From positions 1-64,000 of the forward strand of contig NW_026643289.1 of the NCBI RefSeq assembly GCF_029852145.1: 64,000 bases of DNA, in the 5' to 3' direction. The translations under genes were made by a program, and so were the position numbers. The stretch's first letter is position 1, and every line of letters begins with the position of its first letter. The notes under the pieces were generated by a model. The model was not told the origin of the DNA. It was given only the letters and a program-made list of their open reading frames with translations, and made no database searches. Of this stretch, positions 24,927 through 40,418 are shown piece by piece. Source of the DNA: Microplitis mediator (Eukaryota > Arthropoda > Insecta > Hymenoptera > Braconidae).

Positions 24927-27437
24927 TTGACATATATAAATTTTTTCCTCTATTTTTCTTAATCTGACATAGTTGTCTTTTATATTATATTTTTGGCTCT
25001 TAAGTTTACCACCATAACTTAAGTTTTTTCAATATGTGCCATTATGTTTAGTAGTTTTTGTCTTTTGTACGTTAACATATAAAATTGTAAGCATTTGTAT
25101 GCTTACTTTATGAACAGCCGACAACTCATACTAGTACGAGCCGGCGTTAAAATGAATTGTTATTTTCATTCAAATAACATACAAGTATATGGCGGCGGAT
25201 AGTTTGCAAAGTACTATCACTTAATTTTCTGCCAATCAGTTGTACTTTGTGTCATTTTTTGACATATCTAAATTTTTTCCTTTTTTTTTCTTAATCTGAC
25301 ATAGTTGTCTTTTATATTATATTTTTGGCTCTTAAGTTTACCACCATAACTTAAGATTTTTCAATATGTGCCATTATGTTTAGTAGTTTTTGTCTTTTGT
25401 ACGTTAACATATAAAATTGTAAGCATTTGTATGCGTACTTTATGAACAGCCGACTACTCATACTAGTACGAGCCGGCGTTAAAATGAATTGTTATTTTCA
25501 TTCAAATAACATGCAAGTATATGGCGGCGGATAGTTTGCAAAGTACTATCACTTAATTTTTTGCCAATCACTTGTACTTTGTGTCATTTTTTGACATATA
25601 TAAATTTTTTTCTTTTTTTTTCTTAATCTGACATAGTTGTCGTTTATATTATGTTTTGGCTCTTAAGTTTACCACCATAACTTAAGTTTTTTCAATATGT
25701 GCCATTATGTTTAGTAGTTTTTGTCTTTTGTACGTTATCATATAAAATTGTAAGCATTTGTATGCGTACTTTATGAACAGCCGACAACTCATACTAGTAC
25801 GAGCCGGCGTTAAAATGAATCGTTATTTTCATTCAAATAACATACAAGTATATGGCGGTGGATAGTTTGCAAAGTACTATCACTTAATTTTCTGCCAATC
25901 AGTTGTACTTTGTGTCATTTTTTGTCATATCTAAATTTTTTCCTTTTTTTTTCTTAATCTGACATAGTTGTCTTTTATATTATATTTTTGGCTCTTAAGT
26001 TTACCACCATAACTTAAGTTTTTTCAATATGTGCCATTATGTTTAGTAGTTTTTGTCTTTTGTACGTTATCATATAAAATTGTAAGCATTTGTATGCGTA
26101 CTTTATGAACAGCCGACAACTCATACTAGTACGAGCCGGCGTTAAAATGAATTGTTATTTTCATTCAAATAACATACAAGTATATGGCGGCGGATAGTTT
26201 GCAAAGTACTATCACTTAATTTTTTGCCAATCACTTGTACTTTGTGTCTTTTTTTGACATCTATAAATTTTTCCTTTTTTTTTTCTTAATCTGACATAGT
26301 TGTCTTTTATATTATATTTTTGGCTCTTAAGTTTACCACTATAACTTAAGTTCTTTCAATATGTGCCATTATGTTTAGTAGTTTTTGTCTTTTGTACGTT
26401 AACATATAAAATTGTAAGCATTTGTATGCGTACTTTATGAACAGCCGACAACTCATACTAGTACGAGCCGGCGTTAAAATGAATTGTTATTTTCATTCAA
26501 ATAACATGCAAGTATATGGCGGCGGATAGTTTGCAAAGTACTATCACTTAATTTTATGCCAATCACTTGTACTTTGTGTCATTTTTTGACATATATAAAT
26601 TTTTTCCTTTATTTTTCTTAATCTGACATAGTTGTCTTTCATATTATATTTTTGGCTCTTAAGTTTACCACCATAACTTAAGTTTTTTCAATATGTGCCA
26701 TTATGTTTAGTAGTTTTTGTCTTTTGTACGTTAACATATAAAATTGTAAGCATTTGTATGCTTACTTTATGGACAGCCGACAACTCATACTAGTACGAGC
26801 CGGCGTTCAAATGAATTGTTATTTTCATTCAAATAACATACAAGTATATGGTGGCGGATACTTTGCAAAGTACTATCACTTAAATTTTTGCCAATCAGTT
26901 GTACTTTGTGTCATTTTTTGACATATATAAATTTTTTTCTTTATTTTTCTTAATCTGACATAGTTGTCGTTCATATTATATTTTTGGCTCTTAAGTTCAC
27001 CACCATAACTTAAGTTTTTTCAATATGTGCCATTATGTTTAGTAGTTTTTGTCTTTTGTACGTTATCATATAAAATTGTAAGCATTTGTATGCGTACTTT
27101 ATGAACAGCCGACAACTCATACTAGTACGAGCCGGCGTTAAAATGAATTGTTATTTTCATTCAAATAACATACAAGTATATGGCGGCGGATAGTTTGCAA
27201 AGTACTATCACTTAATTTTTTGCCAATCACTTGTACTTTGTGTCATTTTTTGACATCTATAAATTTTTTCTTTTTTTTTTCTTAATCTGACATAGTTGTC
27301 TTTTATATTATATTTTTGGCTCTTAAGTTTACCACTATAACTTAAGTTCTTTCAATATGTGCCATTATGTTTAGTAGTTTTTGTCTTTTGTACGTTAACA
27401 TATAAAATTGTAAGCATTTGTATGCGTACTTTATGAA
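24927..27437. repeat. 14-monomer-offset duplication, right copy
   Basis: Partner of 20280-22790 with the same marker order (agccgactac near 25448, gtcgtttatattatg near 25639, ttatggacagcc near 26766). To its right, cgttacaatg at 27469 pairs with the same marker at 24481, an offset of 2988, showing that the five-monomer expansion seen on the left is absent here. Confidence 0.88.
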
Positions 27438-28474
27438 CAGCCGACAACTCATACTAGTACGAGCCGGCGTTACAATGAATTGTTATTTTCATTCAAATAA
27501 CATGCAAGTATATGGCGGCGGATAGTTTGCAAAGTACTATCACTTAATTTTTTGCCAATCACTTGTACTTTGTGTCATTTTTTGACATATATAAATTTTT
27601 TCCTATATTTTTCTTAATCTGACATAGTTGTCTTTCATATTATATTTTTGGCTCTTAAGTTTACCACCATAACTTAAGTTTTTTCAATATGTGCCATTAT
27701 GTTTAGTAGTTTTTGTCTTTTGTACGTTAACATATAAAATTGTAAGCATTTGTATGCTTACTTTATGAACAGCCGACAACTCATACTAGTACGAGCCGGC
27801 GTTCAAATGAATTGTTATTTTCATTCAAATAACATACAAGTATATGGTGGCGGATACTTTGCAAAGTACTATCACTTAATTTGTTGCCAATCAGTTGTAC
27901 TTTGTGTCATTTTTTGACACATATAAATTTTTTTCTTTTTTTTTCTTAATCTGACATAGTTGTCTTTTATATTATATTTTTGGCTCTTAAGTTTACCACC
28001 ATAACTTAAGTTTTTTCAATATTTGCCATTATGTTTAGTAGTTTTTGTCTTTTGTACGTTATCATATAAAATTGTAAGCATTTGTATGCGTACTTTATGA
28101 ACAGCCGACAACTCATACTTGTACGAGCCAGCGTTAAAATGAATTGTTATTTTCATTCAAATAACATACAAGTATATGGCGGCGGATAGTTTGCAAAGTA
28201 CTATCACTTAATTTTTTGCCAATCACTTGTACTTTGTGTCATTTTTTGACATCTATAAATTTTTTCTTTTTTTTTTCTTAATCTGACATAGTTGTCTTTT
28301 ATATTATGTTTTGGCTCTTAAGTTTACCACCATAACTTAAGTTTTTTCAATATGTGCCATTATGTTTAGTAGTTTTTGTCTTTTGTACGTTATCATATAA
28401 AATTGTAAGCATTTGTATGCGTACTTTATGAACAGCCGACAACTCATACTAGTACGAGCCGGCGTTAAAATGAA

Positions 28475-29856
28475 TTGTTATTTTCATTCAAATAACATAC
28501 AAGTATATGGCGGCGGATAGTTTGCAAAGTCTTATCACTTAATTTTTTGCCAATCACTTGTACTTTGTGTCATTTTTTGACATATATAAATTTTTTCCTC
28601 TATTTTTCTTAATCTGACATAGTTGTCTTTTATATTATATTTTTGGCTCTTAAGTTTACCACCATAACTTAAGTTTTTTCAATATGTGCCATTATGTTTA
28701 GTAGTTTTTGTCTTTTGTACGTTAACATATAAAATTGTAAGCATTTGTATGCTTACTTTATGAACAGCCGACAACTCATACTAGTACGAGCCGGCGTTCA
28801 AATGAATTGTTATTTTCATTCAAATAACATACAAGTATATGGTGGCGGATACTTTGCAAAGTACTATCACTTAAATTTTTGCCAATCAGTTGTACTTTGT
28901 GTCATTTTTTGACATATATAAATTTTTTTCTTTATTTTTCTTAATCTGACATAGTTGTGGTTCATATTATATTTTTGGCTCTTAAGTTTACCACCATAAC
29001 TTAAGTTTTTCAATATGTGCCATTATGTTTAGTAGTTTTTGTCTTTTGTACGTTATCATATAAAATTGTAAGCATTTGTATGCGTACTTTATGAACAGCC
29101 GACAACTCATACTAGTACGAGCCGGCGTTAAAATGAATTGTTATTTTCATTCAAATAACATACAAGTATATGGCGGCGGATAGTTTGCAAAGTCTTATCA
29201 CTTAATTTTTTGCCAATCACTTGTACTTTGTGTCATTTTTTGACATATATAAATTTTTTCCTCTATTTTTCTTAATCTGACATAGTTGTCTTTTATATTA
29301 TATTTTTGGCTCTTAAGTTTACCACCATAACTTAAGTTTTTTCAATATGTGCCATTATGTTTAGTAGTTTTTGTCTTTTGTACGTTAACATATAAAATTG
29401 TAAGCATTTGTATGCTTACTTTATGAACAGCCGACAACTCATACTAGTACGAGCCGGCGTTCAAATGAATTGTTATTTTCATTCAAATAACATACAAGTA
29501 TATGGTGGCGGATACTTTGCAAAGTACTATCACTTAAATTTTTGCCAATCAGTTGTACTTTGTGTCATTTTTTGACATATATAAATTTTTTTCTTTATTT
29601 TTCTTAATCTGACATAGTTGTGGTTCATATTATATTTTTGGCTCTTAAGTTTACCACCATAACTTAAGTTTTTCAATATGTGCCATTATGTTTAGTAGTT
29701 TTTGTCTTTTGTACGTTATCATATAAAATTGTAAGCATTTGTATGCGTACTTTATGAACAGCCGACAACTCATACTAGTACGAGCCGGCGTTAAAATGAA
29801 TTGTTATTTTCATTCAAATAACATACAAGTATATGGCGGCGGATAGTTTGCAAAGT
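28475..29856. repeat. Nested dimer duplication (663 bp)
   Basis: Within the 18-monomer unit, a two-monomer block bearing agtcttatc (28531 and 29194) and gttgtggttc (about 28954 and 29617) is tandemly duplicated at 663 bases. One T is missing in the agtttttcaat run, which explains 663 instead of 664. The same nested pair reappears at about 34447-35828. Confidence 0.88.
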
Positions 29857-32800
29857 ACTATCACTTAATTTTTTGCCAATCACTTGTACTTTGTGTCATT
29901 TTTTGACATCTATAAATTTTTTCTTTTTTTTTTCTTAATCTGACATTGTTGTCTTTTATATTATATTTTTGGCTCTTAAGTTTACCACTATAACTTAAGT
30001 TCTTTCAATATGTGCCATTATGTTTAGTAGTTTTTGTCTTTTGTACGTTAACATATAAAATTGTAAGCATTTGTATGCGTACTTTATGAACAGCCGACAA
30101 CTCATACTAGTACGAGCCGGCGTTAAAATGAATTGTTATTTTCATTCAAATAACATGCAAGTATATGGCGGCGGATAGTTTGCAAAGTACTATCACTTAA
30201 TTTTTTGCCAATCACTTGTACTTTGTGTCATTTTTTGACATATATAAATTTTTTCCTTTATTTTTCTTAATCTGACATACTTGTCTTTCATATTATATTT
30301 TTGGCTCTTAAGTTTACCACCATAACTTAAGTTTTTTCAATATGTGCCATTATGTTTAGTAGTTTTTGTCTTTTGTACGTTAACATATAAAATTGTAAGC
30401 ATTTGTATGCTTACTTTATGAACAGCCGACAACTCATACTAGTACGAGCCGGCGTTCAAATGAATTGTTATTTTCATTCAAATAACATACAAGTATATGG
30501 TGGCGGATACTTTGCAAAGTACTATCACTTAATTTTTTGCCAATCAGTTGTACTTTGTGTCATTTTTTGACATATATAAATTTTTTTCTTTTTTTTTCTT
30601 AATCTGACATAGTTGTCTTTTATATTATATTTTTGGCTCTTAAGTTTACCACCATAACTTAAGTTTTTTCAATATGTGCCATTATGTTTAGTAGTTTTTG
30701 TCTTTTGTACGTTATCATATAAAATTGTAAGCATTTGTATGCGTACTTTATGAACAGCCGACAACTCATACTTGTACGAGCCAGCGTTAAAATGAATTGT
30801 TATTTTCATTCAAATAACATACAAGTATATGGCGGCGGATAGTTTGCAAAGTACTATCACTTAATTTTTTGCCAATCACTTGTACTTTGTGTCATTTTTT
30901 GACATCTATAAATTTTTTCTTTTTTTTTTCTTAATCTGACATAGTTGTCTTTTATATTATGTTTTTGGCTCTTAAGTTCACCACCATAACTTAAGTTCTT
31001 TCAATATGTGCCATTATGTTTAGTAGTTTTTGTCTTTTGTACGTTAACATATAAAATTGTAAGCATTTGTATGCGTACTTTATGAACAGCCGACAACTCA
31101 TACTAGTACGAGCCGGCGTTAAAATGAATTGTTATTTTCATTCAAATAACATGCAAGTATATGGCGGCGGATAGTTTGCAAAGTACTATCACTTAATTTT
31201 TTGCCAATCACTTGTACTTTGTGTCATTTTTTGACATATATAAATTTTTTCCTCTATTTTTCTTAATCTGACATAGTTGTCTTTTATATTATATTTTTGG
31301 CTCTTAAGTTTACCACCATAACGTAAGTTTTTTCAATATGTGCCATTATGTTTAGTAGTTTTTGTCTTTTGTACGTTAACATATAAAATTGTAAGCATTT
31401 GTATGCTTACTTTATGAACAGCCGACAACTCATACTAGTACGAGCCGGCGTTCAAATGAATTGTTATTTTCATTCAAATAACATACAAGTATATGGTGGC
31501 GGATACTTTGCAAAGTACTATCACTTAAATTTTTGCCAATCAGTTGTACTTTGTGTCATTTTTTGACATATATAAATTTTTTCCTTTTTTTTTCTTAATC
31601 TGACATAGTTGTCTTTTATATTATATTTTTGGCTCTTAAGTTTACCACCATAACTTAAGTTCTTTCAATATGTGCCATTATGTTTAGTAGTTTTTGTCTT
31701 TTGTACGTTAACATATAAAATTGTAAGCATTTGTATGCGTACTTTATGAACAGCCGACAACTCATACTAGTACGAGCCGGCGTTAAAATGAATTGTTATT
31801 TTCATTCAAATAACATACAAGTATATGGCGGCGGATAGTTTGCAAAGTACTATCACTTAATTTTCTGCCAATCAGTTGTACTTTGTGTCATTTTTTGACA
31901 TATATAAATTTTTTCCTTTTTTTTTCTTAATCTGACATAGTTGTCTTTTATATTATATTTTTGGCTCTTAAGTTTACCACCATAACTTAAGTTCTTTCAA
32001 TATGTGCCATTATGTTTAGTAGTTTTTGTCTTTTGTACGTTAACATATAAAATTGTAAGCATTTGTATGCTTACTTTATGAACAGCCGACAACTCATACT
32101 AGTACGAGCCGGCGTTCAAATGAATTGTTATTTTCATTCAAATAACATACAAGTATATGGCGGCGGATAGTTTGCAAAGTACTATCACTTAATTTTTTGC
32201 CAATCACTTGTACTTTGTGTCATTTTTTGACATCTATAAATTTTTTCTTTTTTTTTTCTTAATCTGACATAGTTGTCTTTTATATTATGTTTTGGCTCTT
32301 AAGTTTACCACCATAACTTAAGTTTTTTCAATATGTGCCATTATGTTTAGTAGTTTTTGTCTTTTGTACGTTATCATATAAAATTGTAAGCATTTGTATG
32401 CGTACTTTATGAACAGCCGACAACTCATACTAGTACGAGCCGGCGTTAAAATGAGTTGTTATTTTCATTCAAATAACATACAAGTATATGGCGGCGGATA
32501 GTTTGCAAAGTCTTATCACTTAATTTTTTGCCAATCACTTGTACTTTGTGTCATTTTTTGACATATATAAATTTTTTCCTCTATTTTTCTTAATCTGACA
32601 TAGTTGTCTTTTATATTATATTTTTGGCTCTTAAGTTTACCACCATAACTTAAGTTTTTTCAATATGTGCCATTATGTTTAGTAGTTTTTGTCTTTTGTA
32701 CGTTAACATATAAAATTGTAAGCATTTGTATGCTTACTTTATGAACAGCCGACAACTCATACTAGTACGAGCCGGCGTTCAAATGAATTGTTATTTTCAT

Positions 32801-34446
32801 TCAAATAACATACAAGTATATGGTGGCGGATACTTTGCAAAGTACTATCACTTAAATTTTTGCCAATCAGTTGTACTTTGTGTCATTTTTTGACATATAT
32901 AAATTTTTTTCTTTATTTTTCTTAATCTGACATAGTTGTCTTTTATATTATATTTTTGGCTCTTAAGTTCACCACCATAACTTAAGTTCTTTCAATATGT
33001 GCCATTATGTTTAGTAGTTTTTGTCTTTTGTACGTTAACATATAAAATTGTAAGCATTTGTATGCGTACTTTATGAACAGCCGACAACTCATACTAGTAC
33101 GAGCCGGCGTTAAAATGAATTGTTATTTTCATTCAAATAACATGCAAGTATATGGCGGCGGATAGTTTGCAAAGTACTATCACTTAATTTTTTGCCAATC
33201 ACTTGTACTTTGTGTCATTTTTTGACATATATAAATTTTTTCCTCTATTTTTCTTAATCTGACATAGTTGTCTTTTATATTATATTTTTGGCTCTTAAGT
33301 TTACCACCATAACTTAAGTTTTTTCAATATGTGCCATTATGTTTAGTAGTTTTTGTCTTTTGTACGTTAACATATAAAATTGTAAGCATTTGTATGCTTA
33401 CTTTATGAACAGCCGACAACTCATACTAGTACGAGCCGGCGTTCAAATGAATTGTTATTTTCATTCAAATAACATACAAGTATATGGTGGCGGATACTTT
33501 GCAAAGTACTATCACTTAAATTTTTGCCAATCAGTTGTACTTTGTGTCATTTTTTGACATATATAAATTTTTTCCTTTTTTTTTCTTAATCTGACATAGT
33601 TGTCTTTTATATTATATTTTTGGCTCTTAAGTTTACCACCATAACTTAAGTTCTTTCAATATGTGCCATTATGTTTAGTAGTTTTTGTCTTTTGTACGTT
33701 AACATATAAAATTGTAAGCATTTGTATGCGTACTTTATGAACAGCCGACAACTCATACTAGTACGAGCCGGCGTTAAAATGAATTGTTATTTTCATTCAA
33801 ATAACATACAAGTATATGGCGGCGGATAGTTTGCAAAGTACTATCACTTAATTTTCTGCCAATCAGTTGTACTTTGTGTCATTTTTTGACATATATAAAT
33901 TTTTTCCTTTTTTTTTCTTAATCTGACATAGTTGTCTTTTATATTATATTTTTGGCTCTTAAGTTTACCACCATAACTTAAGTTCTTTCAATATGTGCCA
34001 TTATGTTTAGTAGTTTTTGTCTTTTGTACGTTAACATATAAAATTGTAAGCATTTGTATGCTTACTTTATGAACAGCCGACAACTCATACTAGTACGAGC
34101 CGGCGTTCAAATGAATTGTTATTTTCATTCAAATAACATACAAGTATATGGCGGCGGATAGTTTGCAAAGTACTATCACTTAATTTTTTGCCAATCACTT
34201 GTACTTTGTGTCATTTTTTGACATCTATAAATTTTTTCTTTTTTTTTTCTTAATCTGACATAGTTGTCTTTTATATTATGTTTTGGCTCTTAAGTTTACC
34301 ACCATAACTTAAGTTTTTTCAATATGTGCCATTATGTTTAGTAGTTTTTGTCTTTTGTACGTTATCATATAAAATTGTAAGCATTTGTATGCGTACTTTA
34401 TGAACAGCCGACAACTCATACTAGTACGAGCCGGCGTTAAAATGAG
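28475..34446. repeat. 18-monomer higher-order unit, copy 1
   Basis: A 5972-base block (18 monomers) directly followed by a second copy. Markers present at +5972: gttgtggttc near 28954 and 29617, the short agtttttcaat form near 29005, tgacattgtt at 29941, tgacatacttg near 30278, cttgtacgagccag near 30771, ttatgtttttggc near 30957, ataacgtaag near 31318 and atgagttg at 32451. It contains nested duplications of 2 and 6 monomers, listed separately. Confidence 0.93.
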
Positions 34447-34929
34447 TTGTTATTTTCATTCAAATAACATACAAGTATATGGCGGCGGATAGTTTGCAAA
34501 GTCTTATCACTTAATTTTTTGCCAATCACTTGTACTTTGTGTCATTTTTTGACATATATAAATTTTTTCCTCTATTTTTCTTAATCTGACATAGTTGTCT
34601 TTTATATTATATTTTTGGCTCTTAAGTTTACCACCATAACTTAAGTTTTTTCAATATGTGCCATTATGTTTAGTAGTTTTTGTCTTTTGTACGTTAACAT
34701 ATAAAATTGTAAGCATTTGTATGCTTACTTTATGAACAGCCGACAACTCATACTAGTACGAGCCGGCGTTCAAATGAATTGTTATTTTCATTCAAATAAC
34801 ATACAAGTATATGGTGGCGGATACTTTGCAAAGTACTATCACTTAAATTTTTGCCAATCAGTTGTACTTTGTGTCATTTTTTGACATATATAAATTTTTT
34901 TCTTTATTTTTCTTAATCTGACATAGTTG
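30963..34929. repeat. Nested 6-monomer tandem duplication (1991 bp)
   Basis: Copy 1 is about 30963-32953 and copy 2 about 32954-34929. The marker atgagttg recurs at 32451 and 34442 (1991 bases), as do the gttcaccacc to agttctttc state and the two ttttctgcc monomers. Only a few changes separate the copies, for example ataacgtaag near 31318 against ataacttaag near 33309. The whole nested structure was then copied with the 18-monomer unit, giving the same pair at about 36935-40901. Confidence 0.88.
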
Positions 34930-37900
34930 TGGTTCATATTATATTTTTGGCTCTTAAGTTTACCACCATAACTTAAGTTTTTCAATATGTGCCATTATGT
35001 TTAGTAGTTTTTGTCTTTTGTACGTTATCATATAAAATTGTAAGCATTTGTATGCGTACTTTATGAACAGCCGACAACTCATACTAGTACGAGCCGGCGT
35101 TAAAATGAATTGTTATTTTCATTCAAATAACATACAAGTATATGGCGGCGGATAGTTTGCAAAGTCTTATCACTTAATTTTTTGCCAATCACTTGTACTT
35201 TGTGTCATTTTTTGACATATATAAATTTTTTCCTCTATTTTTCTTAATCTGACATAGTTGTCTTTTATATTATATTTTTGGCTCTTAAGTTTACCACCAT
35301 AACTTAAGTTTTTTCAATATGTGCCATTATGTTTAGTAGTTTTTGTCTTTTGTACGTTAACATATAAAATTGTAAGCATTTGTATGCTTACTTTATGAAC
35401 AGCCGACAACTCATACTAGTACGAGCCGGCGTTCAAATGAATTGTTATTTTCATTCAAATAACATACAAGTATATGGTGGCGGATACTTTGCAAAGTACT
35501 ATCACTTAAATTTTTGCCAATCAGTTGTACTTTGTGTCATTTTTTGACATATATAAATTTTTTTCTTTATTTTTCTTAATCTGACATAGTTGTGGTTCAT
35601 ATTATATTTTTGGCTCTTAAGTTTACCACCATAACTTAAGTTTTTCAATATGTGCCATTATGTTTAGTAGTTTTTGTCTTTTGTACGTTATCATATAAAA
35701 TTGTAAGCATTTGTATGCGTACTTTATGAACAGCCGACAACTCATACTAGTACGAGCCGGCGTTAAAATGAATTGTTATTTTCATTCAAATAACATACAA
35801 GTATATGGCGGCGGATAGTTTGCAAAGTACTATCACTTAATTTTTTGCCAATCACTTGTACTTTGTGTCATTTTTTGACATCTATAAATTTTTTCTTTTT
35901 TTTTTCTTAATCTGACATTGTTGTCTTTTATATTATATTTTTGGCTCTTAAGTTTACCACTATAACTTAAGTTCTTTCAATATGTGCCATTATGTTTAGT
36001 AGTTTTTGTCTTTTGTACGTTAACATATAAAATTGTAAGCATTTGTATGCGTACTTTATGAACAGCCGACAACTCATACTAGTACGAGCCGGCGTTAAAA
36101 TGAATTGTTATTTTCATTCAAATAACATGCAAGTATATGGCGGCGGATAGTTTGCAAAGTACTATCACTTAATTTTTTGCCAATCACTTGTACTTTGTGT
36201 CATTTTTTGACATATATAAATTTTTTCCTTTATTTTTCTTAATCTGACATACTTGTCTTTCATATTATATTTTTGGCTCTTAAGTTTACCACCATAACTT
36301 AAGTTTTTTCAATATGTGCCATTATGTTTAGTAGTTTTTGTCTTTTGTACGTTAACATATAAAATTGTAAGCATTTGTATGCTTACTTTATGAACAGCCG
36401 ACAACTCATACTAGTACGAGCCGGCGTTCAAATGAATTGTTATTTTCATTCAAATAACATACAAGTATATGGTGGCGGATACTTTGCAAAGTACTATCAC
36501 TTAATTTTTTGCCAATCAGTTGTACTTTGTGTCATTTTTTGACATATATAAATTTTTTTCTTTTTTTTTCTTAATCTGACATAGTTGTCTTTTATATTAT
36601 ATTTTTGGCTCTTAAGTTTACCACCATAACTTAAGTTTTTTCAATATGTGCCATTATGTTTAGTAGTTTTTGTCTTTTGTACGTTATCATATAAAATTGT
36701 AAGCATTTGTATGCGTACTTTATGAACAGCCGACAACTCATACTTGTACGAGCCAGCGTTAAAATGAATTGTTATTTTCATTCAAATAACATACAAGTAT
36801 ATGGCGGCGGATAGTTTGCAAAGTACTATCACTTAATTTTTTGCCAATCACTTGTACTTTGTGTCATTTTTTGACATCTATAAATTTTTTCTTTTTTTTT
36901 TCTTAATCTGACATAGTTGTCTTTTATATTATGTTTTTGGCTCTTAAGTTCACCACCATAACTTAAGTTCTTTCAATATGTGCCATTATGTTTAGTAGTT
37001 TTTGTCTTTTGTACGTTAACATATAAAATTGTAAGCATTTGTATGCGTACTTTATGAACAGCCGACAACTCATACTAGTACGAGCCGGCGTTAAAATGAA
37101 TTGTTATTTTCATTCAAATAACATGCAAGTATATGGCGGCGGATAGTTTGCAAAGTACTATCACTTAATTTTTTGCCAATCACTTGTACTTTGTGTCATT
37201 TTTTGACATATATAAATTTTTTCCTCTATTTTTCTTAATCTGACATAGTTGTCTTTTATATTATATTTTTGGCTCTTAAGTTTACCACCATAACGTAAGT
37301 TTTTTCAATATGTGCCATTATGTTTAGTAGTTTTTGTCTTTTGTACGTTAACATATAAAATTGTAAGCATTTGTATGCTTACTTTATGAACAGCCGACAA
37401 CTCATACTAGTACGAGCCGGCGTTCAAATGAATTGTTATTTTCATTCAAATAACATACAAGTATATGGTGGCGGATACTTTGCAAAGTACTATCACTTAA
37501 ATTTTTGCCAATCAGTTGTACTTTGTGTCATTTTTTGACATATATAAATTTTTTCCTTTTTTTTTCTTAATCTGACATAGTTGTCTTTTATATTATATTT
37601 TTGGCTCTTAAGTTTACCACCATAACTTAAGTTCTTTCAATATGTGCCATTATGTTTAGTAGTTTTTGTCTTTTGTACGTTAACATATAAAATTGTAAGC
37701 ATTTGTATGCGTACTTTATGAACAGCCGACAACTCATACTAGTACGAGCCGGCGTTAAAATGAATTGTTATTTTCATTCAAATAACATACAAGTATATGG
37801 CGGCGGATAGTTTGCAAAGTACTATCACTTAATTTTCTGCCAATCAGTTGTACTTTGTGTCATTTTTTGACATATATAAATTTTTTCCTTTTTTTTTCTT

Positions 37901-40418
37901 AATCTGACATAGTTGTCTTTTATATTATATTTTTGGCTCTTAAGTTTACCACCATAACTTAAGTTCTTTCAATATGTGCCATTATGTTTAGTAGTTTTTG
38001 TCTTTTGTACGTTAACATATAAAATTGTAAGCATTTGTATGCTTACTTTATGAACAGCCGACAACTCATACTAGTACGAGCCGGCGTTCAAATGAATTGT
38101 TATTTTCATTCAAATAACATACAAGTATATGGCGGCGGATAGTTTGCAAAGTACTATCACTTAATTTTTTGCCAATCACTTGTACTTTGTGTCATTTTTT
38201 GACATCTATAAATTTTTTCTTTTTTTTTTCTTAATCTGACATAGTTGTCTTTTATATTATGTTTTGGCTCTTAAGTTTACCACCATAACTTAAGTTTTTT
38301 CAATATGTGCCATTATGTTTAGTAGTTTTTGTCTTTTGTACGTTATCATATAAAATTGTAAGCATTTGTATGCGTACTTTATGAACAGCCGACAACTCAT
38401 ACTAGTACGAGCCGGCGTTAAAATGAGTTGTTATTTTCATTCAAATAACATACAAGTATATGGCGGCGGATAGTTTGCAAAGTCTTATCACTTAATTTTT
38501 TGCCAATCACTTGTACTTTGTGTCATTTTTTGACATATATAAATTTTTTCCTCTATTTTTCTTAATCTGACATAGTTGTCTTTTATATTATATTTTTGGC
38601 TCTTAAGTTTACCACCATAACTTAAGTTTTTTCAATATGTGCCATTATGTTTAGTAGTTTTTGTCTTTTGTACGTTAACATATAAAATTGTAAGCATTTG
38701 TATGCTTACTTTATGAACAGCCGACAACTCATACTAGTACGAGCCGGCGTTCAAATGAATTGTTATTTTCATTCAAATAACATACAAGTATATGGTGGCG
38801 GATACTTTGCAAAGTACTATCACTTAAATTTTTGCCAATCAGTTGTACTTTGTGTCATTTTTTGACATATATAAATTTTTTTCTTTATTTTTCTTAATCT
38901 GACATAGTTGTCTTTTATATTATATTTTTGGCTCTTAAGTTCACCACCATAACTTAAGTTCTTTCAATATGTGCCATTATGTTTAGTAGTTTTTGTCTTT
39001 TGTACGTTAACATATAAAATTGTAAGCATTTGTATGCGTACTTTATGAACAGCCGACAACTCATACTAGTACGAGCCGGCGTTAAAATGAATTGTTATTT
39101 TCATTCAAATAACATGCAAGTATATGGCGGCGGATAGTTTGCAAAGTACTATCACTTAATTTTTTGCCAATCACTTGTACTTTGTGTCATTTTTTGACAT
39201 ATATAAATTTTTTCCTCTATTTTTCTTAATCTGACATAGTTGTCTTTTATATTATATTTTTGGCTCTTAAGTTTACCACCATAACTTAAGTTTTTTCAAT
39301 ATGTGCCATTATGTTTAGTAGTTTTTGTCTTTTGTACGTTAACATATAAAATTGTAAGCATTTGTATGCTTACTTTATGAACAGCCGACAACTCATACTA
39401 GTACGAGCCGGCGTTCAAATGAATTGTTATTTTCATTCAAATAACATACAAGTATATGGTGGCGGATACTTTGCAAAGTACTATCACTTAAATTTTTGCC
39501 AATCAGTTGTACTTTGTGTCATTTTTTGACATATATAAATTTTTTCCTTTTTTTTTCTTAATCTGACATAGTTGTCTTTTATATTATATTTTTGGCTCTT
39601 AAGTTTACCACCATAACTTAAGTTCTTTCAATATGTGCCATTATGTTTAGTAGTTTTTGTCTTTTGTACGTTAACATATAAAATTGTAAGCATTTGTATG
39701 CGTACTTTATGAACAGCCGACAACTCATACTAGTACGAGCCGGCGTTAAAATGAATTGTTATTTTCATTCAAATAACATACAAGTATATGGCGGCGGATA
39801 GTTTGCAAAGTACTATCACTTAATTTTCTGCCAATCAGTTGTACTTTGTGTCATTTTTTGACATATATAAATTTTTTCCTTTTTTTTTCTTAATCTGACA
39901 TAGTTGTCTTTTATATTATATTTTTGGCTCTTAAGTTTACCACCATAACTTAAGTTCTTTCAATATGTGCCATTATGTTTAGTAGTTTTTGTCTTTTGTA
40001 CGTTAACATATAAAATTGTAAGCATTTGTATGCTTACTTTATGAACAGCCGACAACTCATACTAGTACGAGCCGGCGTTCAAATGAATTGTTATTTTCAT
40101 TCAAATAACATACAAGTATATGGCGGCGGATAGTTTGCAAAGTACTATCACTTAATTTTTTGCCAATCACTTGTACTTTGTGTCATTTTTTGACATCTAT
40201 AAATTTTTTCTTTTTTTTTTCTTAATCTGACATAGTTGTCTTTTATATTATGTTTTGGCTCTTAAGTTTACCACCATAACTTAAGTTTTTTCAATATGTG
40301 CCATTATGTTTAGTAGTTTTTGTCTTTTGTACGTTATCATATAAAATTGTAAGCATTTGTATGCGTACTTTATGAACAGCCGACAACTCATACTAGTACG
40401 AGCCGGCGTTAAAATGAG
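34447..40418. repeat. 18-monomer higher-order unit, copy 2
   Basis: Adjacent direct copy of 28475-34446. Markers: gttgtggttc near 34926 and 35589, tgacattg at 35913, ataacgtaag near 37290, atgagttg at 38423 and 40414. The match to copy 1 continues to about 40902, where gtcgttc replaces gtggttc at 40903, for about 6.46 kb in all, and no internal difference was noticed. This is the largest near-perfect higher-order repeat in the window. Confidence 0.93.
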
